Source: Elymus sibiricus
Taxonomy: Eukaryota; Streptophyta; Magnoliopsida; Poales; Poaceae
Assembly: GCA_039707655.1 (NCBI GenBank)
Contig: CM077665.1
Span: forward strand, 448,135,531 to 448,199,530
Direction of reading: 5' to 3'
Length of the DNA stretch: 64,000 nucleotides
In this document: positions 1 to 11,198 of the stretch, one piece after another
How positions within the stretch are numbered: the first letter of the stretch is position 1
How the letters are laid out: every line of letters begins with the position of its first letter
Program-made: the position numbers and the translations under genes
The notes under the pieces: model-generated
Seen by the model: the letters and a program-made list of their open reading frames with translations, nothing else
What the model was told of the DNA's origin: nothing
The model's database searches: none

Positions 1-66
1 CAGTTTTTCCCGTAACCCTCTCAACTTCTTAGCACATGCTGTGTGGGTGAAATTATGATACCATGC

Positions 67-188
67 CAATTTTCAACCATTCCAGAGTTCATTTGCAGTG
101 CTATTCAATCTCAGGGTCATCTTAGCTCAAAATAAATCATGAAATGCATGAAAAATAGCAAATGAAGTCAGAAAAGGGTTGAAAAGTG
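67..188. repeat. Spaced imperfect inverted repeat inside each monomer (arms 67-96 and 158-188)
   Basis: The left arm, starting caattttcaaccat and ending gttcatttgc, matches the reverse complement of the right arm, which starts gcaaatgaagtc and ends gttgaaaagtg. By eye about 26 of 31 aligned columns agree, with one single-base gap. The spacer is 61 bp. The arrangement is retained in essentially all monomers because both arms lie in well conserved parts. It could extrude as a hairpin or cruciform, or be a relic of an inverted duplication in the ancestral monomer; the sequence alone cannot decide. Confidence 0.75.
137..151. repeat. Short dyad tcatg-aaatg-catga within the spacer of the inverted repeat
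   Basis: The 15-base motif tcatgaaatgcatga has a perfect 5-bp stem with a 5-base loop and also contains the palindrome atgcat. It sits inside the spacer between the longer inverted arms. One frequent variant changes tcatg to tcatc (for example around 24230, 25250, 28310), which breaks the outermost stem pair. Confidence 0.6.
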
Positions 189-274
189 ATGATGTGGCTT
201 TTAATGGTGCATATTGATTGCAGAAAAAGTCTTGAGTTAAAATATGTTTAAAAATATGAAATCCCTTTGTAATA

Positions 275-309
275 GACGAGTTTTCGTCCGAAACCCTGAT
301 ACTTCGAAG
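275..309. repeat. Cluster of CpG-containing dyads near the monomer right end
   Basis: Three small dyads lie together: gacga-gttt-tcgtc (275-288), ttcg-tc-cgaa (283-292) and the perfect 8-bp palindrome cttcgaag (302-309). The first two overlap, so only one could form at a time. The segment holds four of the monomer's six CpGs and is among its most variable parts: gacgag also occurs as gatgag, gacatg, gacttg and gacggg. Confidence 0.6.
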
Positions 310-2036
310 GAGATTGTCCAGTTTGTACACGAAGTGCATCCAGTTTTTCCCGTAACCCTCTCAACTTTTTAGCACATCCTATGTGGGTGAAATTATGATA
401 CCATGCCAATTTTCAACCATTTCAGAGTTCATTTGCAGTGCTTTTCAATCTCAGGGTTATCTTAGCTCAAAATAAATCATGAAATGCATGAAAATAGCAA
501 ATGAAGTCAGAAAAGGGTTGAAAAGTGATGATGTGGATTTGAATGGTGCATATTGAATGCAGAAAAAGTCTTGAGTTAAAATATGTTCAAAAATATGAAA
601 TCCCTTTATAATAGACGAGTTTTCGTCCGAAACCCTGATACTTCGAAGGAGATTGTCCAGTTTGTACACGAAGTGCATCCAGTTTTTCCCGTAACCCTCT
701 CAACTTTTTAGGACATGCTATGTGGGTGAAATTATGATACCATGCCAATTTTCAACCATTTCAGAGTTCATTTGCAGTGCTTTTCAATCTCAGGGTTATC
801 TTAGCTCAAAATAAATCATGAAATGCATGAAAAATAGCAAATGAAGTCAGAAAAGGGTTGAAAAGTGATGATGTGGATTTGAAAGGTGCATATTGAATGC
901 AGAAAAAGTCTTGAGTTAAAATATGTTCAAAAATATGAAATCCCTTTGTAATAGACGAGTTTTCGTCCGAAACCCTGATACTTCGAAGGAAATTTTCCAG
1001 TTTGTACACGAAGTGCATCCAGTTTTTCCCGTAACCCTCTCAACTTTTTAGGACTTGCTATGTGGGTGAAATTATGATACCATGCCAATTTTCAACCATT
1101 TCAGAGTTCATTTGCAGTGCTTTTCAATCTCAGGGTTATCTTAGCTCAAAATAAATCATGAAATGCATGAAAAATAGCAAATGAAGTCAGAAAAGGGTTG
1201 AAAAGTGATGACGTGGCTTATAATGGTGCATATTGAATGCAAAAAAAGTCTTGAGTTAAAATATGTTTAAAAAATGAAATCCCTTTGTAATAGACGGGTT
1301 TTCGTGCGAAACCCTGATACTTCGAAGGAGATTGTCCAGTTTGTACACGAAGTGCATCCAGTTTTTCCCGTAACCCTCTCAACTTTTTAGCACAGGCTAT
1401 GTGGGTGAAATTATGATACCATGCCAATTTTCAACCATTTCAGAGTTCATTTGCAGTGCTTTCAATCTCAGGGTCATCTTAGCTCAAAATAAATCATGAA
1501 ATGCATGAAAAATAGCAAATGAAGTCAGAAAAGGGTTGAAAAGTGATGATGTGGCTTTTAATGGTCATATTGAATGCAGAAAAAGTCTTGAGTTAAAATA
1601 TGTTGAAAAATATGAAATCCCTTTGTAATAGACTTGTTTTTGTCCGAAACCCTGATACTTCGAAGGAGATTGTCCAGTTTCTACACGAAGTACATCTAGT
1701 TTTTCCCGTAACCCTCTCAACTTTTTAGCACATGCTATGTGGCTGAAATTATGATACCATGACAATTTTCAACCATTCCAGAGTTCATTTGCAGTGCTTT
1801 TCAATCTCAGGGTCATCTTAGCTCAAAATAAATCATGAAATGCATGAAAAATAGCAAATGAAGTCAGAAAAGGGTTGAAAAGTGATGATGTGGCTTTTAA
1901 TGGTGCATATTGAATGCAGAAAAAGTCTTGAGTTAAAATATGTTTAAGAATATGAAATCCCTTTGTAATAGACGAGTTTTCGTCCGAAACCCTGATACTT
2001 CGAAGGAGATTGTGCAGTTTGTACACGAAGTGCATC

Positions 2037-4072
2037 CAGTTTTTCCCGTAACCCTCTCAACTTCTTAGCACATGCTGTGTGGGTGAAATTATGATACCAT
2101 GCCAATTTTCAACCATTCCAGAGTTCATTTGCAGTGCTATTCAATCTCAGGGTCATCTTAGCTCAAAATAAATCATGAAATGCATGAAAAATAGCAAATG
2201 AAGTCAGAAAAGGGTTGAAAAGTGATGATGTGGCTTTTAATGGTGCATATTGATTGCAGAAAAAGTCTTGAGTTAAAATATGTTTAAAAATATGAAATCC
2301 CTTTGTAATAGACGAGTTTTCGTCCGAAACCCTGATACTTCGAAGGAGATTGTCCAGTTTGTACACGAAGTGCATCCAGTTTTTCCCGTAACCCTCTCAA
2401 CTTTTTAGCACATCCTATGTGGGTGAAATTATGATACCATGCCAATTTTCAACCATTTCAGAGTTCATTTGCAGTGCTTTTCAATCTCAGGGTTATCTTA
2501 GCTCAAAATAAATCATGAAATGCATGAAAATAGCAAATGAAGTCAGAAAAGGGTTGAAAAGTGATGATGTGGATTTGAATGGTGCATATTGAATGCAGAA
2601 AAAGTCTTGAGTTAAAATATGTTCAAAAATATGAAATCCCTTTATAATAGACGAGTTTTCGTCCGAAACCCTGATACTTCGAAGGAGATTGTCCAGTTTG
2701 TACACGAAGTGCATCCAGTTTTTCCCGTAACCCTCTCAACTTTTTAGGACATGCTATGTGGGTGAAATTATGATACCATGCCAATTTTCAACCATTTCAG
2801 AGTTCATTTGCAGTGCTTTTCAATCTCATGGTTATCTTAGCTCAAAATAAATCATGAAATGCATGAAAAATAGCAAATGAAGTCAGAAAAGGGTTGAAAA
2901 GTGATGATGTGGATTTGAAAGGTGCATATTGAATGCAGAAAAAGTCTTGAGTTAAAATATGTTCAAAAATATGAAATCCCTTTGTAATAGACGAGTTTTC
3001 GTCCGAAACCCTGATACTTCGAAGGAAATTTTCCAGTTTGTACACGAAGTGCATCCAGTTTTTCCCGTAACCCTCTCAACTTTTTAGGACTTGCTATGTG
3101 GGTGAAATTATGATACCATGCCAATTTTCAACCATTTCAGAGTTCATTTGCAGTGCTTTTCAATCTCAGGGTTATCTTAGCTCAAAATAAATCATGAAAT
3201 GCATGAAAAATAGCAAATGAAGTCAGAAAAGGGTTGAAAAGTGATGACGTGGCTTATAATGGTGCATATTGAATGCAAAAAAAGTCTTGAGTTAAAATAT
3301 GTTTAAAAAATGAAATCCCTTTGTAATAGACGGGTTTTCGTGCGAAACCCTGATACTTCGAAGGAGATTGTCCAGTTTGTACACGAAGTGCATCCAGTTT
3401 TTCCCGTAACCCTCTCAACTTTTTAGCACAGGCTATGTGGGTGAAATTATGATACCATGCCAATTTTCAACCATTTCAGAGTTCATTTGCAGTGCTTTCA
3501 ATCTCAGGGTCATCTTAGCTCAAAATAAATCATGAAATGCATGAAAAATAGCAAATGAAGTCAGAAAAGGGTTGAAAAGTGATGATGTGGCTTTTAATGG
3601 TCATATTGAATGCAGAAAAAGTCTTGAGTTAAAATATGTTTAAAAATATGAAATCCCTTTGTAATAGACTTGTTTTTGTCCGAAACCCTGATACTTCGAA
3701 GGAGATTGTCCAGTTTGTACACGAAGTGCATCCAGTTTTTCCCGTAACCCTCTCAACTTTTTAGCACATGCTATGTGGCTGAAATTATGATACCATGACA
3801 ATTTTCAACCATTCCAGAGTTCATTTGCAGTGCTTTTCAATCTCAGGGTCATCTTAGCTCAAAATAAATCATGAAATGCATGAAAAATAGCAAATGAAGT
3901 CAGAAAAGGGTTGAAAAGTGATGATGTGGCTTTTAATGGTGCATATTGAATGCAGAAAAAGTCTTGAGTTAAAATATGTTTAAGAATATGAAATCCCTTT
4001 GTAATAGACGAGTTTTCGTCCGAAACCCTGATACTTCGAAGGAGATTGTCCAGTTTGTACACGAAGTGCATC
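2037..4072. repeat. HOR-A copy 2, 6-mer (2036 bp)
   Basis: Same six monomers in the same order and lengths as copy 1, starting at 2037, 2377, 2716, 3056, 3395 and 3733. It shares ctcatggttatc in the third monomer (about 2825) with copy 3 rather than copy 1, which reads ctcagggttatc. Its fifth monomer ends gtttgtacacgaagtgcatc where copy 1 has the ctacacgaagtacatc form. Confidence 0.95.
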
Positions 4073-5768
4073 CAGTTTTTCCCGTAACCCTCTCAACTTC
4101 TTAGCACATGCTATGTGGGTGAAATTATGATACCATGCCAATTTTCAACCATTCCAGAGTTCATTTGCAGTGCTATTCAATCTCAGGGTCATCTTAGCTC
4201 AAAATAAATCATGAAATGCATGAAAAATAGCAAATGAAGTCAGAAAAGGGTTGAAAAGTGATGATGTGGCTTTTAATGGTGCATATTGATTGCAGAAAAA
4301 GTCTTGAGTTAAAATATGTTTAAAAATATGAAATCCCTTTGTAACAGACGAGTTTTCGTCCGAAACCCTGATACTTCGAAGGAGATTGTCCAGTTTGTAC
4401 ACGAAGTGCATCCAGTTTTTCCCGTAACCCTCTCAACTTTTTAGCACATCCTATGTGGGTGAAATTATGATACCATGCCAATTTTCAACCATTTCAGAGT
4501 TCATTTGCAGTGCTTTTCAATCTCAGGGTTATCTTAGCTCAAAATAAATCATGAAATGCATGAAAATAGCAAATGAAGTCAGAAAAGGGTTGAAAAGTGA
4601 TGATGTGGATTTGAATGGTGCATATTGAATGCAGAAAAAGTCTTGAGTTAAAATATGTTCAAAAATATGAAATCCCTTTATAATAGACGAGTTTTCGTCC
4701 GAAACCCTGATACTTCGAAGGAGATTGTCCAGTTTGTACACGAAGTGCATCCAGTTTTTCCCGTAACCCTCTCAACTTTTTAGGACATGCTATGTGGGTG
4801 AAATTATGATACCATGCCAATTTTCAACCATTTCAGAGTTCATTTGCAGTGCTTTTCAATCTCATGGTTATCTTAGCTCAAAATAAATCATGAAATGCAT
4901 GAAAAATAGCAAATGAAGTCAGAAAAGGGTTGAAAAGTGATGATGTGGATTTGAAAGGTGCATATTGAATGCAGAAAAAGTCTTGAGTTAAAATATGTTC
5001 AAAAATATGAAATCCCTTTGTAATAGACGAGTTTTCGTCCGAAACCCTGATACTTCGAAGGAAATTTTCCAGTTTGTACACGAAGTGCATCCAGTTTTTC
5101 CCGTAACCCTCTCAACTTTTTAGGACTTGCTATGTGGGTGAAATTATGATACCATGCCAATTTTCAACCATTTCAGAGTTCATTTGCAGTGCTTTTCAAT
5201 CTCAGGGTTATCTTAGCTCAAAATAAATCATGAAATGCATGAAAAATAGCAAATGAAGTCAGAAAAGGGTTGAAAAGTGATGACGTGGCTTTTAATGGTG
5301 CATATTGAATGCAAAAAAAGTCTTGAGTTAAAATATGTTTAAAAAATGAAATCCCTTTGTAATAGACGGGTTTTCGTGCGAAACCCTGATACTTCGAAGG
5401 AGATTGTCCAGTTTGTACACGAAGTGCATCCAGTTTTTCCCGTAACCCTCTCAACTTTTTAGCACAGGCTATGTGGGTGAAATTATGATACCATGCCAAT
5501 TTTCAACCATTTCAGAGTTCATTTGCAGTGCTTTCAATCTCAGGGTCATCTTAGCTCAAAATAAATCATGAAATGCATGAAAAATAGCAAATGAAGTCAG
5601 AAAAGGGTTGAAAAGTGATGATGTGGCTTTTAATGGTCATATTGAATGCAGAAAAAGTCTTGAGTTAAAATATGTTTAAAAATATGAAATCCCTTTGTAA
5701 TAGACATGTTTTCGTCCGAAACCCTGATACTTCGAAGGAGATTGTCCAGTTTGTACACGAAGTGCATC
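4073..5768. repeat. HOR-A copy 3, five of six monomers
   Basis: Starts 4073, 4413, 4752, 5092 and 5431 repeat the first five HOR-A monomers; the sixth is replaced at 5769 by a different type. The fifth monomer carries gacatgttttcg instead of the gacttgtttttg of copies 1 and 2. The last three monomers also belong to the start of the 6447-bp duplicated unit, so the HOR-A edge and the 19-mer overlap. Confidence 0.9.
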
Positions 5769-7806
5769 CAGTTTTTCCCGTAACCCTCTCAACTTCTTAG
5801 CACATGCTATGTGGGTGAAATTATGATACCATACCAATTTTCAACCAATCCAGAGTTCATTTGCAGTGCTATTCAATCTCAGGGTCATCTTAGCTCAAAA
5901 TAAATCATGAAATGCATGAAAAATAGCAAATGAAGTCAGAAAAGGGTTGAAAAGTGATGATGTGGCTTTTAATGGTGCATATTGAATGCAGAAAAAGTCT
6001 TGAGTTAAAATATGTTTAAAAATATGAAATCCCTTTGTAATAGACGAGTTTTCGTCCGAAACCCTGATACTTCGAAGGAGATTGTCCAGTTTGTACACGA
6101 AGTGCATCCAGTTTTTCCCGTAACCCTCTCAACTTCTTAGCACATGCTATGTGGGTGAAATTATGATACCATGCCAATTTTCAACCATTCCAGAGTTCAT
6201 TTGCAGTGCTATTCAATCTCAGGGTCATCTTAGCTCAAAATAAATCATGAAATGCATGAAAAATAGCAAATGAAGTCAGAAAAGGGTTGAAAAGTGATGA
6301 TGTGGCTTTTAATGGTGCATATTGAATGCAGAAAAAGTCTTGAGTTAAAATATGTTTAAAAATATGAAATCCCTTTGTAACAGACGAGTTTTCGTCCGAA
6401 ACCCTGATACTTCGAAGGAGATTGTCCAGTTTGTACATGAAGTGCATCCAGTTTTTCCCGTAACCCTCTCAACTTTTTAGCACATTCTATGTGGGTGAAA
6501 TTATGATACCATGTTAATTTTCAACCATTTCAGAGTTCATTTGCAGTGCTTTTCAATCTCAGGGTTATCTTAGCTCAAAATAAATCATGAAATGCATGAA
6601 AAATAGCAAATGAAGTCAGAAAAGGGTTGAAAAGTGATGATGTGGATTTGAATGGTGCATATTGAATGCAGAAAACGTCTTGAGTTAAAATATGTTCAAA
6701 AATATGAAATCCCTTTGTAATAGACGAGTTTTCGTCCGAAACCCTGATACTTCGAAGGAGATTGTCCAGTTTGTACACGAAGTGCATCCAGTTTTTCCCG
6801 TAACCCTCTCAACTTTTTAGCACATGCTATGTGGGTGAAATTATGATACCATGCCAATTTTCAACCATTTCAGAGTTCATTTGCAGTGCTTTCAATCTCA
6901 GGGTCATCTTAGCTCAAAATAAATCATGAAATGCATGAAAAATAGCAAATGAAGTCAGAAAAGGGTTGAAAAGTGATGATGTGGCTTTTAATGGTCATAT
7001 TGAATGCAGAAAAAGTCTTGAGTTAAAATATGTTTAAAAATATGAAATCCCTTTGTAATAGACATGTTTTCGTCCGAAACCCTGATACTTCGAAGGAGAT
7101 TGTCCAGTTTGTACACGAAGTGCATCCAGTTTTTCCCGTAACCCTCTCAACTTCTTAGCACATGCTATGTGGGTGAAATTATGATACCATGACAATTTTA
7201 CACCATTCCAGAGTTCATTTGCAGTGCTTTTCAATCTCAGGGTCATCTTAGCTCAAAATAAATCATGAAATGCATGAAAAATAGCAAATGAAGTCAGAAA
7301 AGGGTTGAAAAGTGATGATGTGGCTTTTAATGGTGCGTATTGAATGCAGAAAAAGTCTTGAGTTAAAATATGTTTAAAAATATGAAATCCCTTTGGAATA
7401 GATGAGTTTTCGTTCGAAACCCTGATACTTCGAAGGAGATTGTCTAGTTTGTACACGAAGTGCATCCAGTTTTTCCCGTAACCCTCTCAACTTTTTAGCA
7501 CATGCTATGTGGGTGAAATTATGATACCATGCCAATTTTCAACCATTTCAGAGTTCATTTGCAGTGCTTTTCAATCTCAGGGTTATCTTAGCTCAAAATA
7601 AATCATGAAATGCATGAAAAATATCAAATGAAGTCAGAAAAGGGTTGAAAACTGATGATGTGGCTTTTAATGGTGCGTATTGAATGCAGAAAAAGTCTTG
7701 AGTTAAAATATGTTTAAAAATATGAAATCCCTTTGTAATAGACGAGTTTTCGTCCGAAACCCTGATACTTCGAAGGAGATTGTCCAGTTTGTACACGAAG
7801 TGCATC
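5769..7806. repeat. Mixed monomers between HOR-A and HOR-B (six units)
   Basis: Starts 5769, 6109, 6449, 6789, 7127 and 7467. Two consecutive aacttcttagc-class monomers open it, followed by one with accatgttaattt and gaaaacgtcttg, a 338-bp ggtcatatt monomer, one combining aacttcttagc with catgacaattttacacc, and one with tatcaaatgaag and gaaaactgatg. An identical block lies at 12216-14253 as part of the 19-mer. No shorter period is evident within it. Confidence 0.85.
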
Positions 7807-9502
7807 CAGTTTTTCCCGTAACCCTCTCAACTTTTTAGCACATGCTATGTGGGTGAAATTATGATACCATGCCAATTTTCAACCATTTCATAGTTCATTT
7901 GCAGTGCTTTCAATCTCAGGGTCATCTTAGCTCAAAATAAATCATGAAATGCATGAAAAATAGCAAATGAAGTCAGAAAAGGGTTGAAAAGTGATGATGT
8001 GGCTTTTAATGGTCATATTGAATGCAGAAAAAGTCTTGAGTTAAAATATGTTTAAAAATATGAAATCCCTTTGTAATAGACATGTTTTCGTCCGAAACCC
8101 TGATACTTCGAAGGAGATTGTCCAGTTTGTACACGAAGTGCATCCAGTTTTTCCCGTAACCCTCTCAACTTCTTAGCACATGCTATGTGGGTGAAATTAT
8201 GATACCATGCCAATTTTCAACCATTCCAGAGTTCATTTGCAGTGCTATTCAATCTCAGGGTCATCTTAGCTCAAAATAAATCATGAAATGCATGAAAAAT
8301 AGCAAACGAAGTCAGAAAAGGGTTGAAAAGTGATGATGTGGCTTTTAATGGTGCATATTGAATGCAGAAAAAGTCTTGAGTTAAAATATGTTTAAAAATA
8401 TGAAATCCCTTTGTAATAGATGAGTTTTCGTCCGAAACCCTGATACTTCGAAGGAGATTGTCTAGTTTGTACACGAAGTGCATCCAGTTTTTCCCGTAAC
8501 CCTCTCAACTTTTTAGCACATGCTATGTGGGTGAAATTATGATACCATGCCAATTTTCAACCATTTCAGAGTTCATTTGCAGTGCTTTTCAATCTCAGGG
8601 TTATCTTAGCTCAAAATAAATCATGAAATGCATGAAAAATAGCAAATGAAGTCAGAAAAGGGTTGAAAAGTGATGATGTGGATTTGAATGGTGCATATTG
8701 AATGCAGAAAAAGTCTTGAGTTAAAATATGTTCAAAAATATGAAATCCCTTTGTAATAGACGAGTTTTCGTCCGAAACCCTGATACTTCGAAGGAGATTG
8801 TCCATTTTGTACACGAAGTGCATCCAGTTTTTCCCGTAACCCTCTCAACTTTTTAGCACATGCTATGTGGCTGAAATTATGATACCATGACAATTTTCAA
8901 CCATTCCAGAGTTCATTTGCAGTGCATTTCAATCTCAGGGTCATCTTAGCTCAAAATAAATCATGAAATGCATGAAAAATAGCAAATGAACTCAGAAAAG
9001 GGTTGAAAAGTGATGATGTGGCTTTTAATGGTCATATTGAATGCAGAAAAGTCTTGAGTTAAAATACGTTTAAAAATACGAAATCCCTTTGTAATAGACA
9101 TGTTTTTGTCCGAAACCCTGATACTTCGAAGGAGATTGTCCAGTTTCTACACGAAGTACATCCAGTTTTTCCCGTAACCCTCTCAACTTTTTAGCACATG
9201 CTATGTGGCTGAAATTATGATACCATGACAATTTTACACCATTCCAGAGTTCATTTGCAGTGCTTTTCAATCTCAGGGTCATCTTAGCTCAAAATAAATC
9301 ATGAAATGCATGAAAAATAGCAAATGAAGTCAGAAAAGGGTTGAAAAGTGATAGTGTGGCTTTTAATGGTGCGTATTGAATGCAGAAAAAGTCTTGAGTT
9401 AAAATATGTTTAAAAATATGAAATCCCTTTGTAATAGACGAGTTTTCGTCCGAAACCCTGATACTTCGAAGGAGATTGTCCAGTTTGTACACGAAGTGCA
9501 TC
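7807..9502. repeat. HOR-B copy 1, 5-mer (1696 bp)
   Basis: Starts 7807, 8145, 8485, 8825 and 9163. The first monomer is marked by ccatttcatagttc, shared with the copies at 14254 and 17984 but not with those at 9503, 15950 and 19680. The fourth monomer has a gtggctg/catgac left half that differs from the equivalent monomer in most other copies. Confidence 0.92.
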
Positions 9503-11198
9503 CAGTTTTTCCCGTAACCCTCTCAACTTTTTAGCACATGCTATGTGGGTGAAATTATGATACCATGCCAATTTTCAACCATTTCAGAGTTCATTTGCAG
9601 TGCTTTCAATCTCAGGGTCATCTTAGCTCAAAATAAATCATGAAATGCATGAAAAATAGCAAATGAAGTCAGAAAAGGGTTGAAAAGTGATGATGTGGCT
9701 TTTAATGGTCATATTGAATGCAGAAAAAGTCTTGAGTTAAAATATGTTTAAAAATATGAAATCCCTTTGTAATAGACATGTTTTCGTCCGAAACCCTGAT
9801 ACTTCGAAGGAGATTGTCCAGTTTGTACACGAAGTGCATCCAGTTTTGCCCGTAACCCTCTCAACTTCTTAGCACATGCTATGTGGGTGAAATTATGATA
9901 CCATGCCAATTTTCAACCATTCCAGAGTTCATTTGCAGTGCTATTCAATCTCAGGGTCATCTTAGCTCAAAATAAATCATGAAATGCATGAAAAATAGCA
10001 AATGAAGTCAGAAAAGGGTTGAAAAGTGATGATGTGGCTTTTAATGGTGCATATTGAATGCAGAAAAAGTCTTGAGTTAAAATATGTTTAAAAATATGAA
10101 ATCCCTTTGTAATAGATGAGTTTTCGTCCGAAACCCTGATACTTCGAAGGAGATTGTCTAGTTTGTACACGAAGTGCATCCAGTTTTTCCCGTAACCCTC
10201 TCAACTTTTTAGCACATGCTATGTGGGTGAAATTATGATACCATGCCAATTTTCAACCATTTCAGAGTTCATTTGCAGTGCTTTTCAATCTCAGGGTTAT
10301 CTTAGCTCAAAATAAATCATGAAATGCATGAAAAATAGCAAATGAAGTCAGAAAAGGGTTGAAAAGTGATGATGTGGATTTGAATGGTGCATATTGAATG
10401 CAGAAAAAGTCTTGAGTTAAAATATGTTCAAAAATATGAAATCCCTTTGTAATAGACGAGTTTTCGTCCGAAACCCTGATACTTCGAAGGAGATTGTCCA
10501 TTTTGTACACGAAGTGCATCCAGTTTTTCCCGTAACCCTCTCAACTTTTTCGGACATGCTATGTGGGTGAAATTATGATACCATGCCAATTTTCAACCAT
10601 TTCAGAGTTCATTTGCAGTGCATTTCAATCTTAGGGTCATCTTAGCTCAAAATAAATCATGAAATGCATGAAAAATAGCAAATGAAGTCAGAAAAGGGTT
10701 GAAAAGTGATGATGTGGCTTTTAATGGTCATATTGAATGCAGAAAAGTCTTGAGTTAAAATACGTTTAAAAATACGAAATCCCTTTGTAATAGACATGTT
10801 TTTGTCCGAAACCCTGATACTTCGAAGGAGATTGTCCAGTTTCTACACGAAGTACATCCAGTTTTTCCCGTAACCCTCTCAACTTTTTAGCACATGCTAT
10901 GTGGCTGAAATTATGATACCATGACAATTTTACACCATTCCAGAGTTCATTTGCAGTGCTTTTCAATCTCAGGGTCATCTTAGCTCAAAATAAATCATGA
11001 AATGCATGAAAAATAGCAAATGAAGTCAGAAAAGGGTTGAAAAGTGATAGTGTGGCTTTTAATGGTGCGTATTGAATGCAGAAAAAGTCTTGAGTTAAAA
11101 TATGTTTAAAAATATGAAATCCCTTTGTAATAGACGAGTTTTCGTCCGAAACCCTGATACTTCGAAGGAGATTGTCCAGTTTGTACACGAAGTGCATC
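9503..11198. repeat. HOR-B copy 2, 5-mer (1696 bp)
   Basis: Starts 9503, 9841, 10181, 10521 and 10859. The fourth monomer carries tttttcggacatg and gcatttcaatcttaggg; the fifth has taacc...gtggctg with attttacaccattcc, and a gtgatagtgtgg variant follows in its right half. The retained CpG forms tacgtttaaaaatacg occur in the fourth monomer (10761-10776). Confidence 0.92.

Larger units (their letters stand above)
1..340. repeat. Reference monomer (first unit, 340 bp)
   Basis: This unit defines the phase used throughout: it opens with cagtttttcccgtaaccctc and closes with cacgaagtgcatc. It has 125 G+C of 340 and six CpG dinucleotides, five of them in the last 70 bp. It belongs to the left-half class marked by aacttcttagc, ccattccagag and gctattcaatc, three variants that travel together in every monomer of this class. 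Its tattgattgcag variant recurs only at the start of each HOR-A copy (1, 2037, 4073) and in the monomer at 47191. The choice of start is arbitrary, because diagnostic variants are linked across it. Confidence 0.95.
1..2036. repeat. HOR-A copy 1, 6-mer (2036 bp)
   Basis: Monomer starts are 1, 341, 680, 1020, 1359 and 1697, with lengths 340, 339, 340, 339, 338 and 340. The second monomer lacks one a in gcatgaaaatag, and the fourth has the gacgggttttcgtgcg variant with the short taaaaaatgaaat. Differences from copy 2 that I spotted include gttgaaaaatatg near 1602, a tttctacacgaagtacatct end to the fifth monomer (1678-1697), and tgtgcag at about 2011. Confidence 0.95.
4752..11198. repeat. 19-mer segmental duplication, copy 1 (6447 bp)
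   Basis: Nineteen monomers are repeated in the same order 6447 bp downstream. Rare private variants are shared at the exact offset: ctcatggttatc (4861 and 11308), accaatccag (about 5844), caaacgaagtc (8300 region), aaatgaactcag (about 8990), ttgcccgtaacc (9841 monomer) and tttttcggacatg (10546). Identity begins just after 4784, where copy 1 has g and copy 2 (11231) has c. I saw no other difference in the positions I compared. Confidence 0.93.

Noticed and set aside
131..136. Polyadenylation-like aataaa in each monomer
   Set aside because: Expected by chance in A-rich DNA, and there is no gene for it to serve.
282..298. CENP-B box-like match around tttcgtccgaaaccctg
   Set aside because: Only six of the nine core positions of the mammalian CENP-B box agree, and the essential CGGG part is mostly missing. 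Other strand and other positions give nothing better.
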